Shown here piece after piece: positions 36,004 through 44,069 of a stretch of DNA of 64,000 nucleotides (within the stretch, counting starts at the first letter, position 1; each line of letters begins with the position of its first letter). The translations under genes and the position numbers were made by a program. The DNA lies in contig NZ_PDJF01000001.1 of assembly GCF_002563965.1 (NCBI RefSeq), positions 124,001 to 188,000 of the forward strand. The letters run 5' to 3'. A model generated the notes under the pieces. The model was given only the letters and a program-made list of their open reading frames with translations, was not told where the DNA came from and did not search any database. The DNA comes from Corynebacterium renale. GTDB taxonomy: Bacteria; Actinomycetota; Actinomycetes; Mycobacteriales; Mycobacteriaceae.

Positions 36004-37371
36004 TTAGCCGCGAATAATCCCCAAGACTTCCTCGGTGAGAGCGGTAATCTCCTGCTCCGTTGGAGCTTCTGCGTTCAAGCGCAGTAGTGGCTCCGTGTTG
36101 GAAGCGCGCACGTTGAACCAGGCCGGAGTGTCCTTGAGCTGGATGGTCACGCCGTCGAGAGTATCTACGCTTTCCGCGCGCTCAGCGAACGCGTCAATAA
36201 CGGCCTCGGTGGTGGCTTCCTGGTCATCGACCGTGGAATTAATTTCCCCGGATGGAACGTAGCGGTTGTACTGATCCATGAGTTCCGACAGAGTGCCTTC
36301 GTAGCTACCTAGGGCTGCAAGCACATGCATAGCGGCCAGAATTCCGGAGTCCGCGTTCCAGAATTCGGTGAAGTAGTAGTGGGCGGAGTGCTCGCCACCG
36401 AAGACGGCTTGCTTCTCCGCCATCGTCGCCTTGATGAAGGAGTGGCCGACTCGGGTCCGTACTGGCACGCCACCGTTCTCTTCCACGACCTCAGGCACGC
36501 TCTTCGAGGTGATCAGGTTGTGAATAATCGTGGCCCCTGGGTACTTCTTCAGGTAACGCTCTGCAACAAGCGCGCAGATTGACGACGGCGTGACGGGCTC
36601 ACCGTTTTCATCGACGACGAAGCAGCGGTCGGCGTCACCGTCGAAGGCGAGCCCAATGTCTGCACCGGTCTCACGCACGAAAGCTTGCAGGTCAACCAGG
36701 TTCTTGGGGTCGAGCGGATTGGCCTCGTGGTTCGGGAAGGTGCCGTCGAGCTCAAAGTAGAGGGGCTTGATGTCCAGCGGCAGGCCCTTGAACACCTCAG
36801 GCACGGTGTGGCCGCCCATGCCGTTGGCTGCGTCAACTGCGACGACAAGCGGGCGAATCTCGCTCAAGTCCACGAGCTCACGCAAGTATTCCCCATAGGC
36901 GTCGAGCATCTCGCGCTCGGAAATCTCACCGGATGGGCCGTCGTAGGCAGGAACGCCTTCGACGAGCGCGTCGGTGATGTCCTGGAGGCCGGATTCTTGC
37001 CCAACAGGGCGCGCACCCGCGCGGCACAGTTTAATGCCGTTGTATTCGGCTGGGTTGTGGCTGGCGGTAAACATGGCACCGGCGCAGTCCAAGGTTCCGG
37101 ATGCGAAGTAGAGCTCATCGGTGGATGCAAGGCCGATCTTGACCACGTTAAGGCCCTGGGCTGCTACGCCCTCAGCGAAGGCGTCGGAGAGCTCCGGGGA
37201 GGAGGGGCGCATATCGTGGCCGATAGCGACGGTGGTTTCACCTTCACCGCGCATGAGCTGACCGAAGGCTTCACCGACCTCGCGGACGAACTCTGCGTCA
37301 ATATCCTTGCCTACGACACCACGGACGTCGTAGGCCTTAATTACTCCCGCAAGCTGGTTGCGATCGCGCAT
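36004..37371 (-). CDS. pmmA: Phosphomannomutase/phosphoglucomutase
   Basis: Converts mannose-6-phosphate to mannose-1-phosphate, the step between ManA and ManC. The 455-aa protein has the active-site serine loop TASHNPAEYNG, the metal loop DGDADRC, and the sugar-binding GGEHSAHYYF. I chose ATG 37369-37371, which follows a perfect AGGAGG; the frame is open further to 37461 but carries no start signal. TAGACT at 37415-37420 on the minus strand is a likely -10, leaving a short leader. Confidence 0.94.
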   Translation of the reverse strand: MRDRNQLAGVIKAYDVRGVVGKDIDAEFVREVGEAFGQLMRGEGETTVAIGHDMRPSSPELSDAFAEGVAAQGLNVVKIGLASTDELYFASGTLDCAGAMFTASHNPAEYNGIKLCRAGARPVGQESGLQDITDALVEGVPAYDGPSGEISEREMLDAYGEYLRELVDLSEIRPLVVAVDAANGMGGHTVPEVFKGLPLDIKPLYFELDGTFPNHEANPLDPKNLVDLQAFVRETGADIGLAFDGDADRCFVVDENGEPVTPSSICALVAERYLKKYPGATIIHNLITSKSVPEVVEENGGVPVRTRVGHSFIKATMAEKQAVFGGEHSAHYYFTEFWNADSGILAAMHVLAALGSYEGTLSELMDQYNRYVPSGEINSTVDDQEATTEAVIDAFAERAESVDTLDGVTIQLKDTPAWFNVRASNTEPLLRLNAEAPTEQEITALTEEVLGIIRG

Positions 37372-37505
37372 GAAATCGGTCCTCCTTGGACAGCACTGAT
37401 TTTTACTTCCCCCAAGTCTAACGTGCTTGACTGCAGGTCTGCGCCGCAGTGGGAGGACCAACAGGGTTTAGGGAGCATTTCCCCAGGATTTCCGCAGAGC
37501 CGGGG

Positions 37506-37943
37506 TTAGTCCCCCGCGTCTTCTTCGACGATGTCGGGCACCACGTGCAGGTGTGCGCGGCGGGCGCTACGCGCTTGTGCGACACGCTTCGAACGATGCA
37601 CAGGGTGCCGGGAGCTGTCTGGGCGCAAGGCGGAATCATCTTGATTGTTGGGGTCAGCCGATTCCACAAGACCTGATGGCATGCGTCCGGCTTCCCGTAC
37701 GGCTTCGGCAAGGGCTGTTAGTTCTTCATCGTCGTCGATATCGATGTTGCTTACACGCAGCATTTCCCACCCGAGTGGCGCAGTGATGCGCTCAGCGTGC
37801 TCTTGGCACAGGTCCCAACTGTGCGGTTCCGCGTTCGGTGCTAGGGGTCCCACGATGGCGGTGGATTCTGCATACGTGTAGGTCAATGTTGCGACCGCGG
37901 GGCGACCGCAACCTGGACGAGAACAACGACGAAACTGACTCAC
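37506..37943 (-). CDS. DUF3499 family protein
   Basis: Protein of 145 aa with an N-terminal cysteine motif (CSRPGCGRPAVATLTY) and a second C/H pair (DLCQEHAERI), together a probable zinc site. The C-terminal 60 residues are polar and variable. Matches DUF3499, the counterpart of Rv3258c between manB and the Rv3259 gene. GTG start at 37941-37943; TACACT 8 bases upstream on the minus strand suggests a leaderless transcript. Function unknown. Confidence 0.8.
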   Translation of the reverse strand: MSQFRRCSRPGCGRPAVATLTYTYAESTAIVGPLAPNAEPHSWDLCQEHAERITAPLGWEMLRVSNIDIDDDEELTALAEAVREAGRMPSGLVESADPNNQDDSALRPDSSRHPVHRSKRVAQARSARRAHLHVVPDIVEEDAGD

Positions 37944-38097
37944 ATCTTCAGAGTGTAGACTCGGACGCCCTTTTTGCCCACTTCTGCCCCATCCGTTTCA
38001 GGACGCTTCTCGACGTTCCCTCCGGCCACACACCACATTGTGACAGTTGACGTGCACGTTCTCCGCGTTGCTCCCCCATGCGCCCCGGCGTGCGGTT

Positions 38098-38103
38098 TAG
38101 AAT
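38098..38103 (+). promoter_or_regulatory. -10 element for a leaderless Rv3259-like transcript
   Basis: TAGAAT is separated by 7 bases from the ATG at 38111. No ribosome site is present, which supports a leaderless start at 38111. Confidence 0.5.
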
Positions 38104-38110
38104 GCCTGGC

Positions 38111-38566
38111 ATGTATGTCCGCCCTTTTCATGACCGGCACGGCCGTGGTCTACGTGGCCCGCTGACTCCGACGGCGGTTCCTTCCTATAGAACGCGCGCT
38201 GAGCATTTTGATCGCGCGGTGCTGCACGCCTACGCCCCTTTGGTGGCCCGCTTCCCGGAGCAGTTAGCACACGTGGATTTGGCGGTAGACACGATTCCGC
38301 GTATGAATTTGCGCGCCGATATGCCGTTATTTTCCGACGAGATTGTTGCCGACGGCCCTGTTCCGCTCGGCCGCATTTTGCCGGCGGGCGTAGATAGTCA
38401 GGGACGCCCTACCCGCACACGGTTCGTAGTGTTCCGCATGCCGATTGAACAGCGTTGTGAAACTGCATGGGAACGCAAGGACCTACTCTCCCTTGTGGTG
38501 ACGGCCCTCGTAGCGAGTTACCTGAATGTGGACCCGCGCACCATTAAGCCGGACTTCGAGCTATAG
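38111..38566 (+). CDS. Rv3259-like metallopeptidase-family protein lacking the zinc motif
   Basis: Protein of 151 aa. The core (GPLTPTAVPSYRTRAEHFD, VDTIPRMNL, GRILPAGVD, FRMPIEQR) matches the Rv3259 family, which databases group with zincin-like metallopeptidases (DUF1025). The position where family metallopeptidases carry HExxH reads LLSLVVTALVASYLNVDP, so no zinc ligands remain and catalysis is unlikely. It is divergent from the DUF3499 gene and convergent with whcD, with a shared hairpin. An ATG at 38102 is an alternative start. Confidence 0.7.
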   Translation: MYVRPFHDRHGRGLRGPLTPTAVPSYRTRAEHFDRAVLHAYAPLVARFPEQLAHVDLAVDTIPRMNLRADMPLFSDEIVADGPVPLGRILPAGVDSQGRPTRTRFVVFRMPIEQRCETAWERKDLLSLVVTALVASYLNVDPRTIKPDFEL

Positions 38567-38574
38567 ATGCACAA

Positions 38575-38607
38575 ACCCGCTGAAACACGGCAAGCGTTTC
38601 AGCGGGT
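38575..38607. terminator. Bidirectional terminator between the Rv3259-like gene and whcD
   Basis: Perfect 12-bp arms (38575-38586 with 38596-38607) with a 9-base loop; TTTG follows on the minus side and TAAT on the plus side. Confidence 0.75.
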
Positions 38608-38619
38608 AATAGCAGGCCT

Positions 38620-38919
38620 CTAAGCCATATCCCTCTTCAGGCGGCGGCGTTCGCGGTCCGAAAGACCACCCCAAATACCAAAGCGCTCATCATGCTCGAG
38701 GGCAAACTCCAGACACTCATCACGGACAGGGCACGCCTTGCAGATACGCTTAGCCTCCCGGGTCGAACCACCCTTCTCAGGGAAGAATGCTTCTGGGTCA
38801 GTCTGCGCGCAGAGCGCTTGATCCTGCCACTCCTGCTCAACGGCAGTAAAAAGATCATCCAGGGTGAGCTTGTTCGACGCCCCACCACGGAGGGCGGCGT
38901 TGCCAACACTATCTTCCAC
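38620..38919 (-). CDS. whcD: WhiB2/WhcD iron-sulfur cell-division regulator
   Basis: WhiB-family regulator of 99 aa, required for septation in mycobacteria (WhmD) and growth in C. glutamicum, where it partners WhiA. Motifs: C1 in DQALCAQTDPEAFFPEKGGS, CKACPVRDEC with three further ligands, the GIWGGLS turn and RRRLKRDMA. I chose GTG 38917-38919, with GGAAGGGAG upstream; a longer frame to 39045 would cover the promoter. TATAGT at 38972-38977 (minus) is the likely -10 and lies in a palindromic motif repeated 200 bases away. Confidence 0.9.
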   Translation of the reverse strand: MEDSVGNAALRGGASNKLTLDDLFTAVEQEWQDQALCAQTDPEAFFPEKGGSTREAKRICKACPVRDECLEFALEHDERFGIWGGLSDRERRRLKRDMA

Positions 38920-38968
38920 GCCGACTCCCTTCCGTTGTCCTGGTACACACACCACTGTAGCGAAAGCC

Positions 38969-38982
38969 AACACTATATGTAG
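38969..38982 (-). promoter_or_regulatory. Palindromic motif, copy 1 (overlaps whcD -10)
   Basis: On the minus strand this reads CTACATATAGTGTT and includes the putative whcD -10 TATAGT. It matches copy 2 (39178-39191) at 13 of 14 bases. Confidence 0.5.
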
Positions 38983-39176
38983 GGGTGGCGATTGGTGTGC
39001 GCAGTTGATTACACCCCTGTGATTCAACACGGGTTTTTCGGTCACGTCAACTACGTGAGACTTTCACCGCGAAAAATCATTCCAAACCTGCGTAAACGCC
39101 GTGAAAGTTTCAGACCAAGTTTCACACCAGTCACATCCGTCACAAACCACACAAATAGGGGGCATTTTTCGGGGGT

Positions 39177-39191
39177 ACTACATGTAGTGTT
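39177..39191 (+). promoter_or_regulatory. Palindromic motif, copy 2
   Basis: ACTACATGTAGT (39177-39188) is a perfect 12-base palindrome continuing into GTT. It looks distantly like NrdR boxes (ACAC-W-ATAT-W-GTGT type), but no nrd gene is near; the regulator is unknown. Confidence 0.4.
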
Positions 39192-39318
39192 GCGACCTAA
39201 TCAAAGCCCCATGACGCATGCACGCGACCACACACTTTGGGTGGCACCACGCCGATAGACGCCGATGGAGGCAGCACACCTAGTGTTTCACGCCCCTACC
39301 GGCTGTAGCGTCAGGATT

Positions 39319-40398
39319 TTATGCGTCCGTCGAGAAGCGAATCCCTGTGTCCGGAATATGGACGCCCGGCCAGACTCGCATACCGCCCTGCAACTCGCAG
39401 CGCGCACCGATAACTGCGCCTTCGCCGATCACGCAATTCTCGAGACGACTGTTCGCACCGATCGTCACGCCGGCAGCGATGATGGAACCACGAATAATCG
39501 CGCCAGGTTCTACGGTCACACCTTCGAAGAGGACGGAATCGTCGATCCGGCAGCCGGCGCCCACTTCGACGCCGCGTCCGATCGTCGTCCCGCCAAGCAG
39601 GAGCGCCCCACCAGCAATGCCTGCGGATTCGTCGACGAACGCCTCCCCCGTACGCCCTTCCAACAGTGGCGAGGGGGCAATGCCGCGCACCAAATCCGAA
39701 GACCCCTGCACGAAATCTTCGGGGCGGCCCATGTCGCGCCAGTACGCCTGATCCACGTGACCGTAAACCTTGCGGCCACTTTCCAGCAGCTGCGGGAAGG
39801 TATCGCGCTCTACGGACACCGCGCGTCCTGCGGGGATATCGGCGATAATCTCGCGGCGGAAGACGTAGCAGCCGGCGTTGATTTGGTCAGTTGGTGGGTC
39901 TTGGGTCTTTTCGAGGAACTCCAGAACACGGCCGTCCGCGTCGGTAGGCACGCACCCGAAAGCACGTGGGTCCGAAACGCGCACTAGGTGCATGGTCACG
40001 TCCGCGCCGGTTGTGGCGTGCGTATCCAAGATTGCATGCAGGTCCGTGCCGCCGAGGACATCCCCGTTGAACACCATGACGGTGTCGTGACGCAAGTGGT
40101 CGTACACGTTACGGATCGCGCCACCCGTCCCCAGGGCGGTCTCCTCAACGACGTATTCGATCTCGAGCCCCATGTCGGAGCCGTCGCCGAAGTATTCCTC
40201 AAACACCTCTGCTTTGAAAGAGGTACCCAACACAACGTGGGTGATGCCCGCCGCTTTGATGCGCGCAAGCAGGTGTTGCAGGAAAGGGAACCCGGCTGTC
40301 GGCAGCATCGGCTTTGGTGTGTTCACGGTCAGGGGCCGCAGGCGCGTGCCCTTGCCACCGACCAGAATCACAGCATCTGTTGCCGCTGGATTTACCAT
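39319..40398 (-). CDS. manC: Mannose-1-phosphate guanylyltransferase (GDP-mannose pyrophosphorylase)
   Basis: Makes GDP-mannose from mannose-1-phosphate and GTP for PIMs, lipomannan and lipoarabinomannan. The 359-aa protein has the nucleotidyltransferase signature LVGGKGTRLRPLT, VFNGDVL, and the INAGCYVF segment, then a left-handed beta-helix of hexapeptide repeats (VEVGAGCRIDDSVLFEG to VIGARCEL). ATG at 40396-40398 has GGGAG upstream. Completes the manA-pmmA-manC set; matches Rv3264c and C. glutamicum manC. Alternative sugar-1-phosphate substrates cannot be excluded by sequence. Confidence 0.88.
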   Translation of the reverse strand: MVNPAATDAVILVGGKGTRLRPLTVNTPKPMLPTAGFPFLQHLLARIKAAGITHVVLGTSFKAEVFEEYFGDGSDMGLEIEYVVEETALGTGGAIRNVYDHLRHDTVMVFNGDVLGGTDLHAILDTHATTGADVTMHLVRVSDPRAFGCVPTDADGRVLEFLEKTQDPPTDQINAGCYVFRREIIADIPAGRAVSVERDTFPQLLESGRKVYGHVDQAYWRDMGRPEDFVQGSSDLVRGIAPSPLLEGRTGEAFVDESAGIAGGALLLGGTTIGRGVEVGAGCRIDDSVLFEGVTVEPGAIIRGSIIAAGVTIGANSRLENCVIGEGAVIGARCELQGGMRVWPGVHIPDTGIRFSTDA

Positions 40399-40535
40399 TA
40401 CTTACTCCCACTACATAGGCGTTTTCCATCGCGCCCCAATCCGGGACGAATTCACGATGATGCTACCGGCTGGCACTTAGGCGCTGGGACTGCCACGCTT
40501 ATCGACGCCCTCCCGGTTCGTTTTCGTCTACACGA

Positions 40536-41432
40536 TTAATGGGCGTTGCGCTGGATGAGCGCACTCCGCACCTTCAACCCCACTTTGAGGACCCAACGCA
40601 CCGGTGCCTGCCACCATGCCGGTAGGCGATCTGCCAGGAATCGGTACGCACTGTCGTGGTGTGCCGGAACCGTAATGGCAGTGTGTGTGCTGGCCACGTG
40701 GCCGCGCGCATGCTCAATAACCGCGTCTGGGCACCAGACACTCGACCACCCTGCCCTGCCCAGCCGGTCACACAGGTCAACGTCCTCGAGGTACATAAAG
40801 TACCGTTCGTCGAAGCCTCCGACCTCCTCGAAAGCATCCCAGCGAACAAGCATGCACGACCCAGACAGCCAGCCGGCTTCGCGCTCGGAATCCATGCGTT
40901 CCCCATCCTTGTACGCACGTGTCCACGGGTTATTCGGCCACACTGAACTGAGGAGCGCGTGCCCGATACCGTTACGCAGCGTCGGGATTGCGCGCGCTGA
41001 AGGGTAGATGGAACCGTCGATATCAATAATCTTTGGGCCCACCACACCGGCGCGCGGGTGCGCCTCCGCGCAGCGGATCATGGCATCAATAGCGCCCTCG
41101 TGAAAAACCACGTCAGGGTTGACCAGGAGGAGGTAGTCGGAGGCGACCTCGCCGCGAAGTTGGGCAGCACCTTCGTTCATTGCGGCGCCGTAGCCGATGT
41201 TCCCGCCCGTCGGGAAGAAGGTGACCCAATCAGGATGCTTGCGTGCTTGTTCTTCCGGGGAGCCGTCGGTAGAACCGTTATCCGCCAGGATGAGCTGCAC
41301 GTCCCGATCCGTGGCCGTGGGCAGGGAATCCACCAGTTTGCCTAGGTGCTCGCCGGGGGAGAAAGTCACCGTCACCACGCCCAAGGTTGGGGCGGAGGAT
41401 TCTGTTGCTTTCTTTGGGGCGTGGCTACTCAT
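40536..41432 (-). CDS. wbbL: WbbL-type rhamnosyltransferase (GT2)
   Basis: Transfers rhamnose from dTDP-rhamnose to decaprenyl-PP-GlcNAc, forming the disaccharide linker between peptidoglycan and arabinogalactan; essential in mycolata. The 298-aa GT-A protein has LADNGSTDGS, LLLVNPDVVF (DxD-type), and FMYLEDVDLCDRLGRAG. No transmembrane helix is seen, fitting a peripheral cytoplasmic enzyme. It starts 5 bases after the rmlD stop, so substrate synthesis and transfer are co-expressed. Poor ribosome site, suggesting translation coupling. Confidence 0.9.
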   Translation of the reverse strand: MSSHAPKKATESSAPTLGVVTVTFSPGEHLGKLVDSLPTATDRDVQLILADNGSTDGSPEEQARKHPDWVTFFPTGGNIGYGAAMNEGAAQLRGEVASDYLLLVNPDVVFHEGAIDAMIRCAEAHPRAGVVGPKIIDIDGSIYPSARAIPTLRNGIGHALLSSVWPNNPWTRAYKDGERMDSEREAGWLSGSCMLVRWDAFEEVGGFDERYFMYLEDVDLCDRLGRAGWSSVWCPDAVIEHARGHVASTHTAITVPAHHDSAYRFLADRLPAWWQAPVRWVLKVGLKVRSALIQRNAH

Positions 41433-41437
41433 AGTTG

Positions 41438-42268
41438 TCAGAGTCTACCGGCTACCGCGCGGGCAATACCGTCACGCCACTGAGGTAGTGCGTAATCGCT
41501 GTGCAACACGGACCATGCCGGGCGCTGCGCAGGCGTGGGATATTCGGCGGTGGTGATGCGTTCTACACGGTTGGGGTCGTAGCCTGCTTCTTCGAAGACT
41601 GCGCGGGCGACGTCCGCCCACGAGGCCCGCCCCGCGCCGGTGGCGTGGAAGATTCCAGGACGCAGGGCGCGGGCTTCGTGCCAGATAGCGCCTGCTAGAT
41701 CGCCGACGAAGGTGGGGCTGCCGATTTGATCGTCGACCACGCGGACAGGGGCCTCCCCCGCCGCCAACCGCAGCATCGTTGACACAAAATCCTTGTGCTC
41801 CGGAAGCAGGTTGCCTGAATAAACCCACGCCGTACGGATCACGGTGCCACCGCCGGCAAGGACGGGGATCTCCCCTTCTAGCTTCGTCTGGCCGTACACG
41901 CTCACCGGGCGCGGTGGGTCGCATGGACGCAACGGCTCACGCGCCGGTGCCTGGCCAAACACGTAATCGGTTGACACATGGATAAGGTGCGCTTTCTCCC
42001 GCTCCGCGCGCCTGGCCAGCGCTGCCGGGCCGGCGGCGTTGACTTCCCAGGCGGCGTCCGGGTGGGACTCGGCGGCGTCGACAAGCGTGTATGCAGCAGC
42101 GTTGATGATGATGTCCACGCCGTCGAGCAGCGGGCTGGTCTCCGCGGCTGCAAGCGGCAGGTCCTCCCTGGTTGCGAACACCGCCGGCAACGCATCGGGG
42201 TGCATTGCCAAAGCCTGACCTAGCTGGCCGGCAGCGCCAGTGACAACAATCCGCTTCTTTTCCATCAC
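41438..42268 (-). CDS. rmlD: dTDP-4-dehydrorhamnose reductase
   Basis: Last step of dTDP-L-rhamnose synthesis, reducing dTDP-4-keto-rhamnose with NAD(P)H. The 276-aa SDR-fold protein has TGAAGQLGQAL (nucleotide binding), STDYVFG, and the YGQTK catalytic motif. GTG at 42266-42268 is followed by an ATG codon; TAATCT lies 7 bases before the GTG on the minus strand, supporting a leaderless mRNA starting there. Divergent from the LCP ligase gene, 58 bases away, and followed by wbbL. Confidence 0.92.
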   Translation of the reverse strand: MMEKKRIVVTGAAGQLGQALAMHPDALPAVFATREDLPLAAAETSPLLDGVDIIINAAAYTLVDAAESHPDAAWEVNAAGPAALARRAEREKAHLIHVSTDYVFGQAPAREPLRPCDPPRPVSVYGQTKLEGEIPVLAGGGTVIRTAWVYSGNLLPEHKDFVSTMLRLAAGEAPVRVVDDQIGSPTFVGDLAGAIWHEARALRPGIFHATGAGRASWADVARAVFEEAGYDPNRVERITTAEYPTPAQRPAWSVLHSDYALPQWRDGIARAVAGRL

Positions 42269-42275
42269 GTACAGT

Positions 42276-42281
42276 AGATTA
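42276..42281 (-). promoter_or_regulatory. -10 element for a leaderless rmlD-wbbL transcript
   Basis: TAATCT on the minus strand, 7 bases before the GTG at 42268. Confidence 0.45.
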
Positions 42282-42326
42282 ACTTAAGTAAATGCAACGG
42301 CCGTCGAAGACAGGTGCACTCGGAAA

Positions 42327-43901
42327 GTGAAAGAGAACAGGTCTGCGCGAACTGTGCGCGAATTCCAACCCGCCCCCGATATGCCCACGCGTATCGAACA
42401 AGCAGGCTCTGGCATCAGCAAAACTCTCATCGCGGTCATGTCTGTCCTCGTCCTGGTCGTGGGTGGGCTCGGCTACTTCTCTGTGGGGCGGCTGGGTAAC
42501 GAGGTGGCGTCGGCAAGCAACTTGAGCTTGGGCGGTGGCCAAGGCGTCAAGGACGCCAAAGACGGTGCGACGGACATCCTGCTCGTCGGTTCGGACTCAC
42601 GCAGGGACGCCCAAGGCAACCCCTTAAGTGAACAGGAACTCGCCGCCCTAAACGCCGGTGTCGAAGACGGCGAATACAACACCGACACCATCATGGTTAT
42701 CCGCGTGCCCAACGACGGATCCTCTGCCACCGCCGTGTCCATCCCCCGTGACACCTACGTCAACGAGGGCGACTTCGGCAACATGAAGATCAACGGCGTC
42801 TTCTCCACCCACATGAACAATGAGCGCGAAGAGCTCATGAATGCCGGCGTCACCGACGAGGACACGCTGGTCCGACGTTCTACCGAAGCCGGCCGTAAAG
42901 GCCTCATCGACGCAGTCTCGCGGCTGACCGGAGTCGAGGTCGACCACTACGCCGAAATTGGGCTTGTCGGTTTTGTGTTGCTTACCGACGCCCTCGGTGG
43001 CGTAGACGTCTGCCTGAACAATGACGTGTACGACGAGTTCTCCGGCGCAAACTTCCACGCCGGCGTACAAACCCTCAACGGGCACGAAGCACTAGCCTTC
43101 GTCCGCCAACGTCACGGCCTCCCCCGCGGGGACCTCGACCGCGTTGTCCGCCAGCAAGCATTCATGGCTTCCATGGTCAACAAGGTCCTGTCCGCCGGCA
43201 CCCTGACCAGCCCCTCCAAACTTTCCGACCTTTCGACTGCAGCGGAACGCTCCGTCATCATCGACGAAGGCTGGGACATCGTCTCCTTTGCCACCCAACT
43301 CGCAGGCCTTGCCGGCGGCAACGTCACCTTCTCCACCATCCCCGTCACCTCCGTCGACGGCGTCGGCGACTACGGCGAATCCATCGTCACCGTCGACGTC
43401 GACCAAGTACACGCGTTCATGGACGACCTCCTCGGCGAAGAAGAATCCGCTGAAGAAACCCCCACCCAGGAAGCACCAGCTGGTGGCGTCGCGGTCACCG
43501 ACAAGGAAATCCACGTCCTCAACGCAGGCGGCCCGCAAGGCCTGGCAGCCGGCGTGGGATCCTACCTGGCGAATGCCGGAAACACTGTCGTGGAAACAGC
43601 AAACGCGATGCCTGGGCTGTACAGCGCCTCGCAGGTGCTGGCGCCGTCGGAAAGCGACCCGGATGCGCTCGCCCTTGCTGAAGCCCTCGGCGGCCTGCCC
43701 GTCGTTGCCAATGCTTCCTTGGATGCGAACACGCTGATTGTGGTCACCGCCAACGACTACACCGGCCCACGCGACGAGAACGCCGAAGACATCCAACCCG
43801 ACCCCGAAGATGCCGTCGGCCAGCCCGGTGCAGACTTCGGCGCCGCAGAAGTCGCCCCCACCATCGACGCCGGCGGCAACGGCCCACGCTGCGTCAACTA
43901 G
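42327..43901 (+). CDS. lcpA: LytR-CpsA-Psr family cell-wall ligase (LcpA)
   Basis: Membrane-anchored enzyme of 524 aa that transfers arabinogalactan from its lipid carrier to peptidoglycan. A cytoplasmic N-terminus, one transmembrane helix (LIAVMSVLVLVVGGLGYFSV, about 34-53), then the LCP domain with ILLVGSDSRRD, NTDTIMVIRV, VSIPRDTYV and ALAFVRQRHGLPRGDLDRVVRQQ holding the Asp/Arg active-site residues. A LytR_C domain (about 395-480) follows, then a Pro/Asp-rich tail. GTG start at 42327; ATG 42381 is an alternative. Next to wbbL and rmlD, as in C. glutamicum. Confidence 0.92.
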   Translation: MKENRSARTVREFQPAPDMPTRIEQAGSGISKTLIAVMSVLVLVVGGLGYFSVGRLGNEVASASNLSLGGGQGVKDAKDGATDILLVGSDSRRDAQGNPLSEQELAALNAGVEDGEYNTDTIMVIRVPNDGSSATAVSIPRDTYVNEGDFGNMKINGVFSTHMNNEREELMNAGVTDEDTLVRRSTEAGRKGLIDAVSRLTGVEVDHYAEIGLVGFVLLTDALGGVDVCLNNDVYDEFSGANFHAGVQTLNGHEALAFVRQRHGLPRGDLDRVVRQQAFMASMVNKVLSAGTLTSPSKLSDLSTAAERSVIIDEGWDIVSFATQLAGLAGGNVTFSTIPVTSVDGVGDYGESIVTVDVDQVHAFMDDLLGEEESAEETPTQEAPAGGVAVTDKEIHVLNAGGPQGLAAGVGSYLANAGNTVVETANAMPGLYSASQVLAPSESDPDALALAEALGGLPVVANASLDANTLIVVTANDYTGPRDENAEDIQPDPEDAVGQPGADFGAAEVAPTIDAGGNGPRCVN

Positions 43902-43929
43902 CCCGGCCGGGGCTGGGGCCGCCGGACGT

Positions 43930-44030
43930 AAGCTGTGAGTTTCCTTGGCACGTTCGGGGTGCCAAAAACATTTTATTCGCGGAAAAGTTAGGATTTTGGC
44001 ACCCCGGATGCGCCCAGCTTATTCACAGCT
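43930..44030. repeat. Nested inverted repeats between lcpA and the TIGR03089 gene
   Basis: An inner stem of 13 bp (43955-43967 with 43994-44006; CGGGGTGCCAAAA) with a 26-base loop is enclosed by AGCTGTGA (43931-43938) and its complement (44023-44030). No T-run follows. It may be a large terminator for lcpA or a small palindromic element. Confidence 0.55.
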
Positions 44031-44055
44031 AGGCTCTGCGCTCCGGAAAACCCCC

Positions 44056-44061
44056 TATTAT
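44056..44061 (+). promoter_or_regulatory. -10 element upstream of the TIGR03089 gene
   Basis: TATTAT with 8 bases to the ATG at 44070; a leaderless transcript is likely, though GGGCGGG in the gap might act as a ribosome site. Confidence 0.4.
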
Positions 44062-44069
44062 GGGCGGGC

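Larger units (their letters stand above)
38920..39318. other. Regulatory intergenic region between whcD and manC
   Basis: About 400 bases without a credible gene. It holds the whcD promoter (TATAGT), a 14-base motif at 38969-38982 matched in inverted orientation at 39178-39191, and several GTGAAA/TTTCAC stretches. Short open frames (for example 38992-39258) lack ribosome sites. No manC terminator with a T-run is visible. Confidence 0.5.

Noticed and set aside
38992..39258. 88-codon open frame upstream of whcD
   Set aside because: No start signal, overlaps repeated promoter motifs, and has no homologue I recognise.
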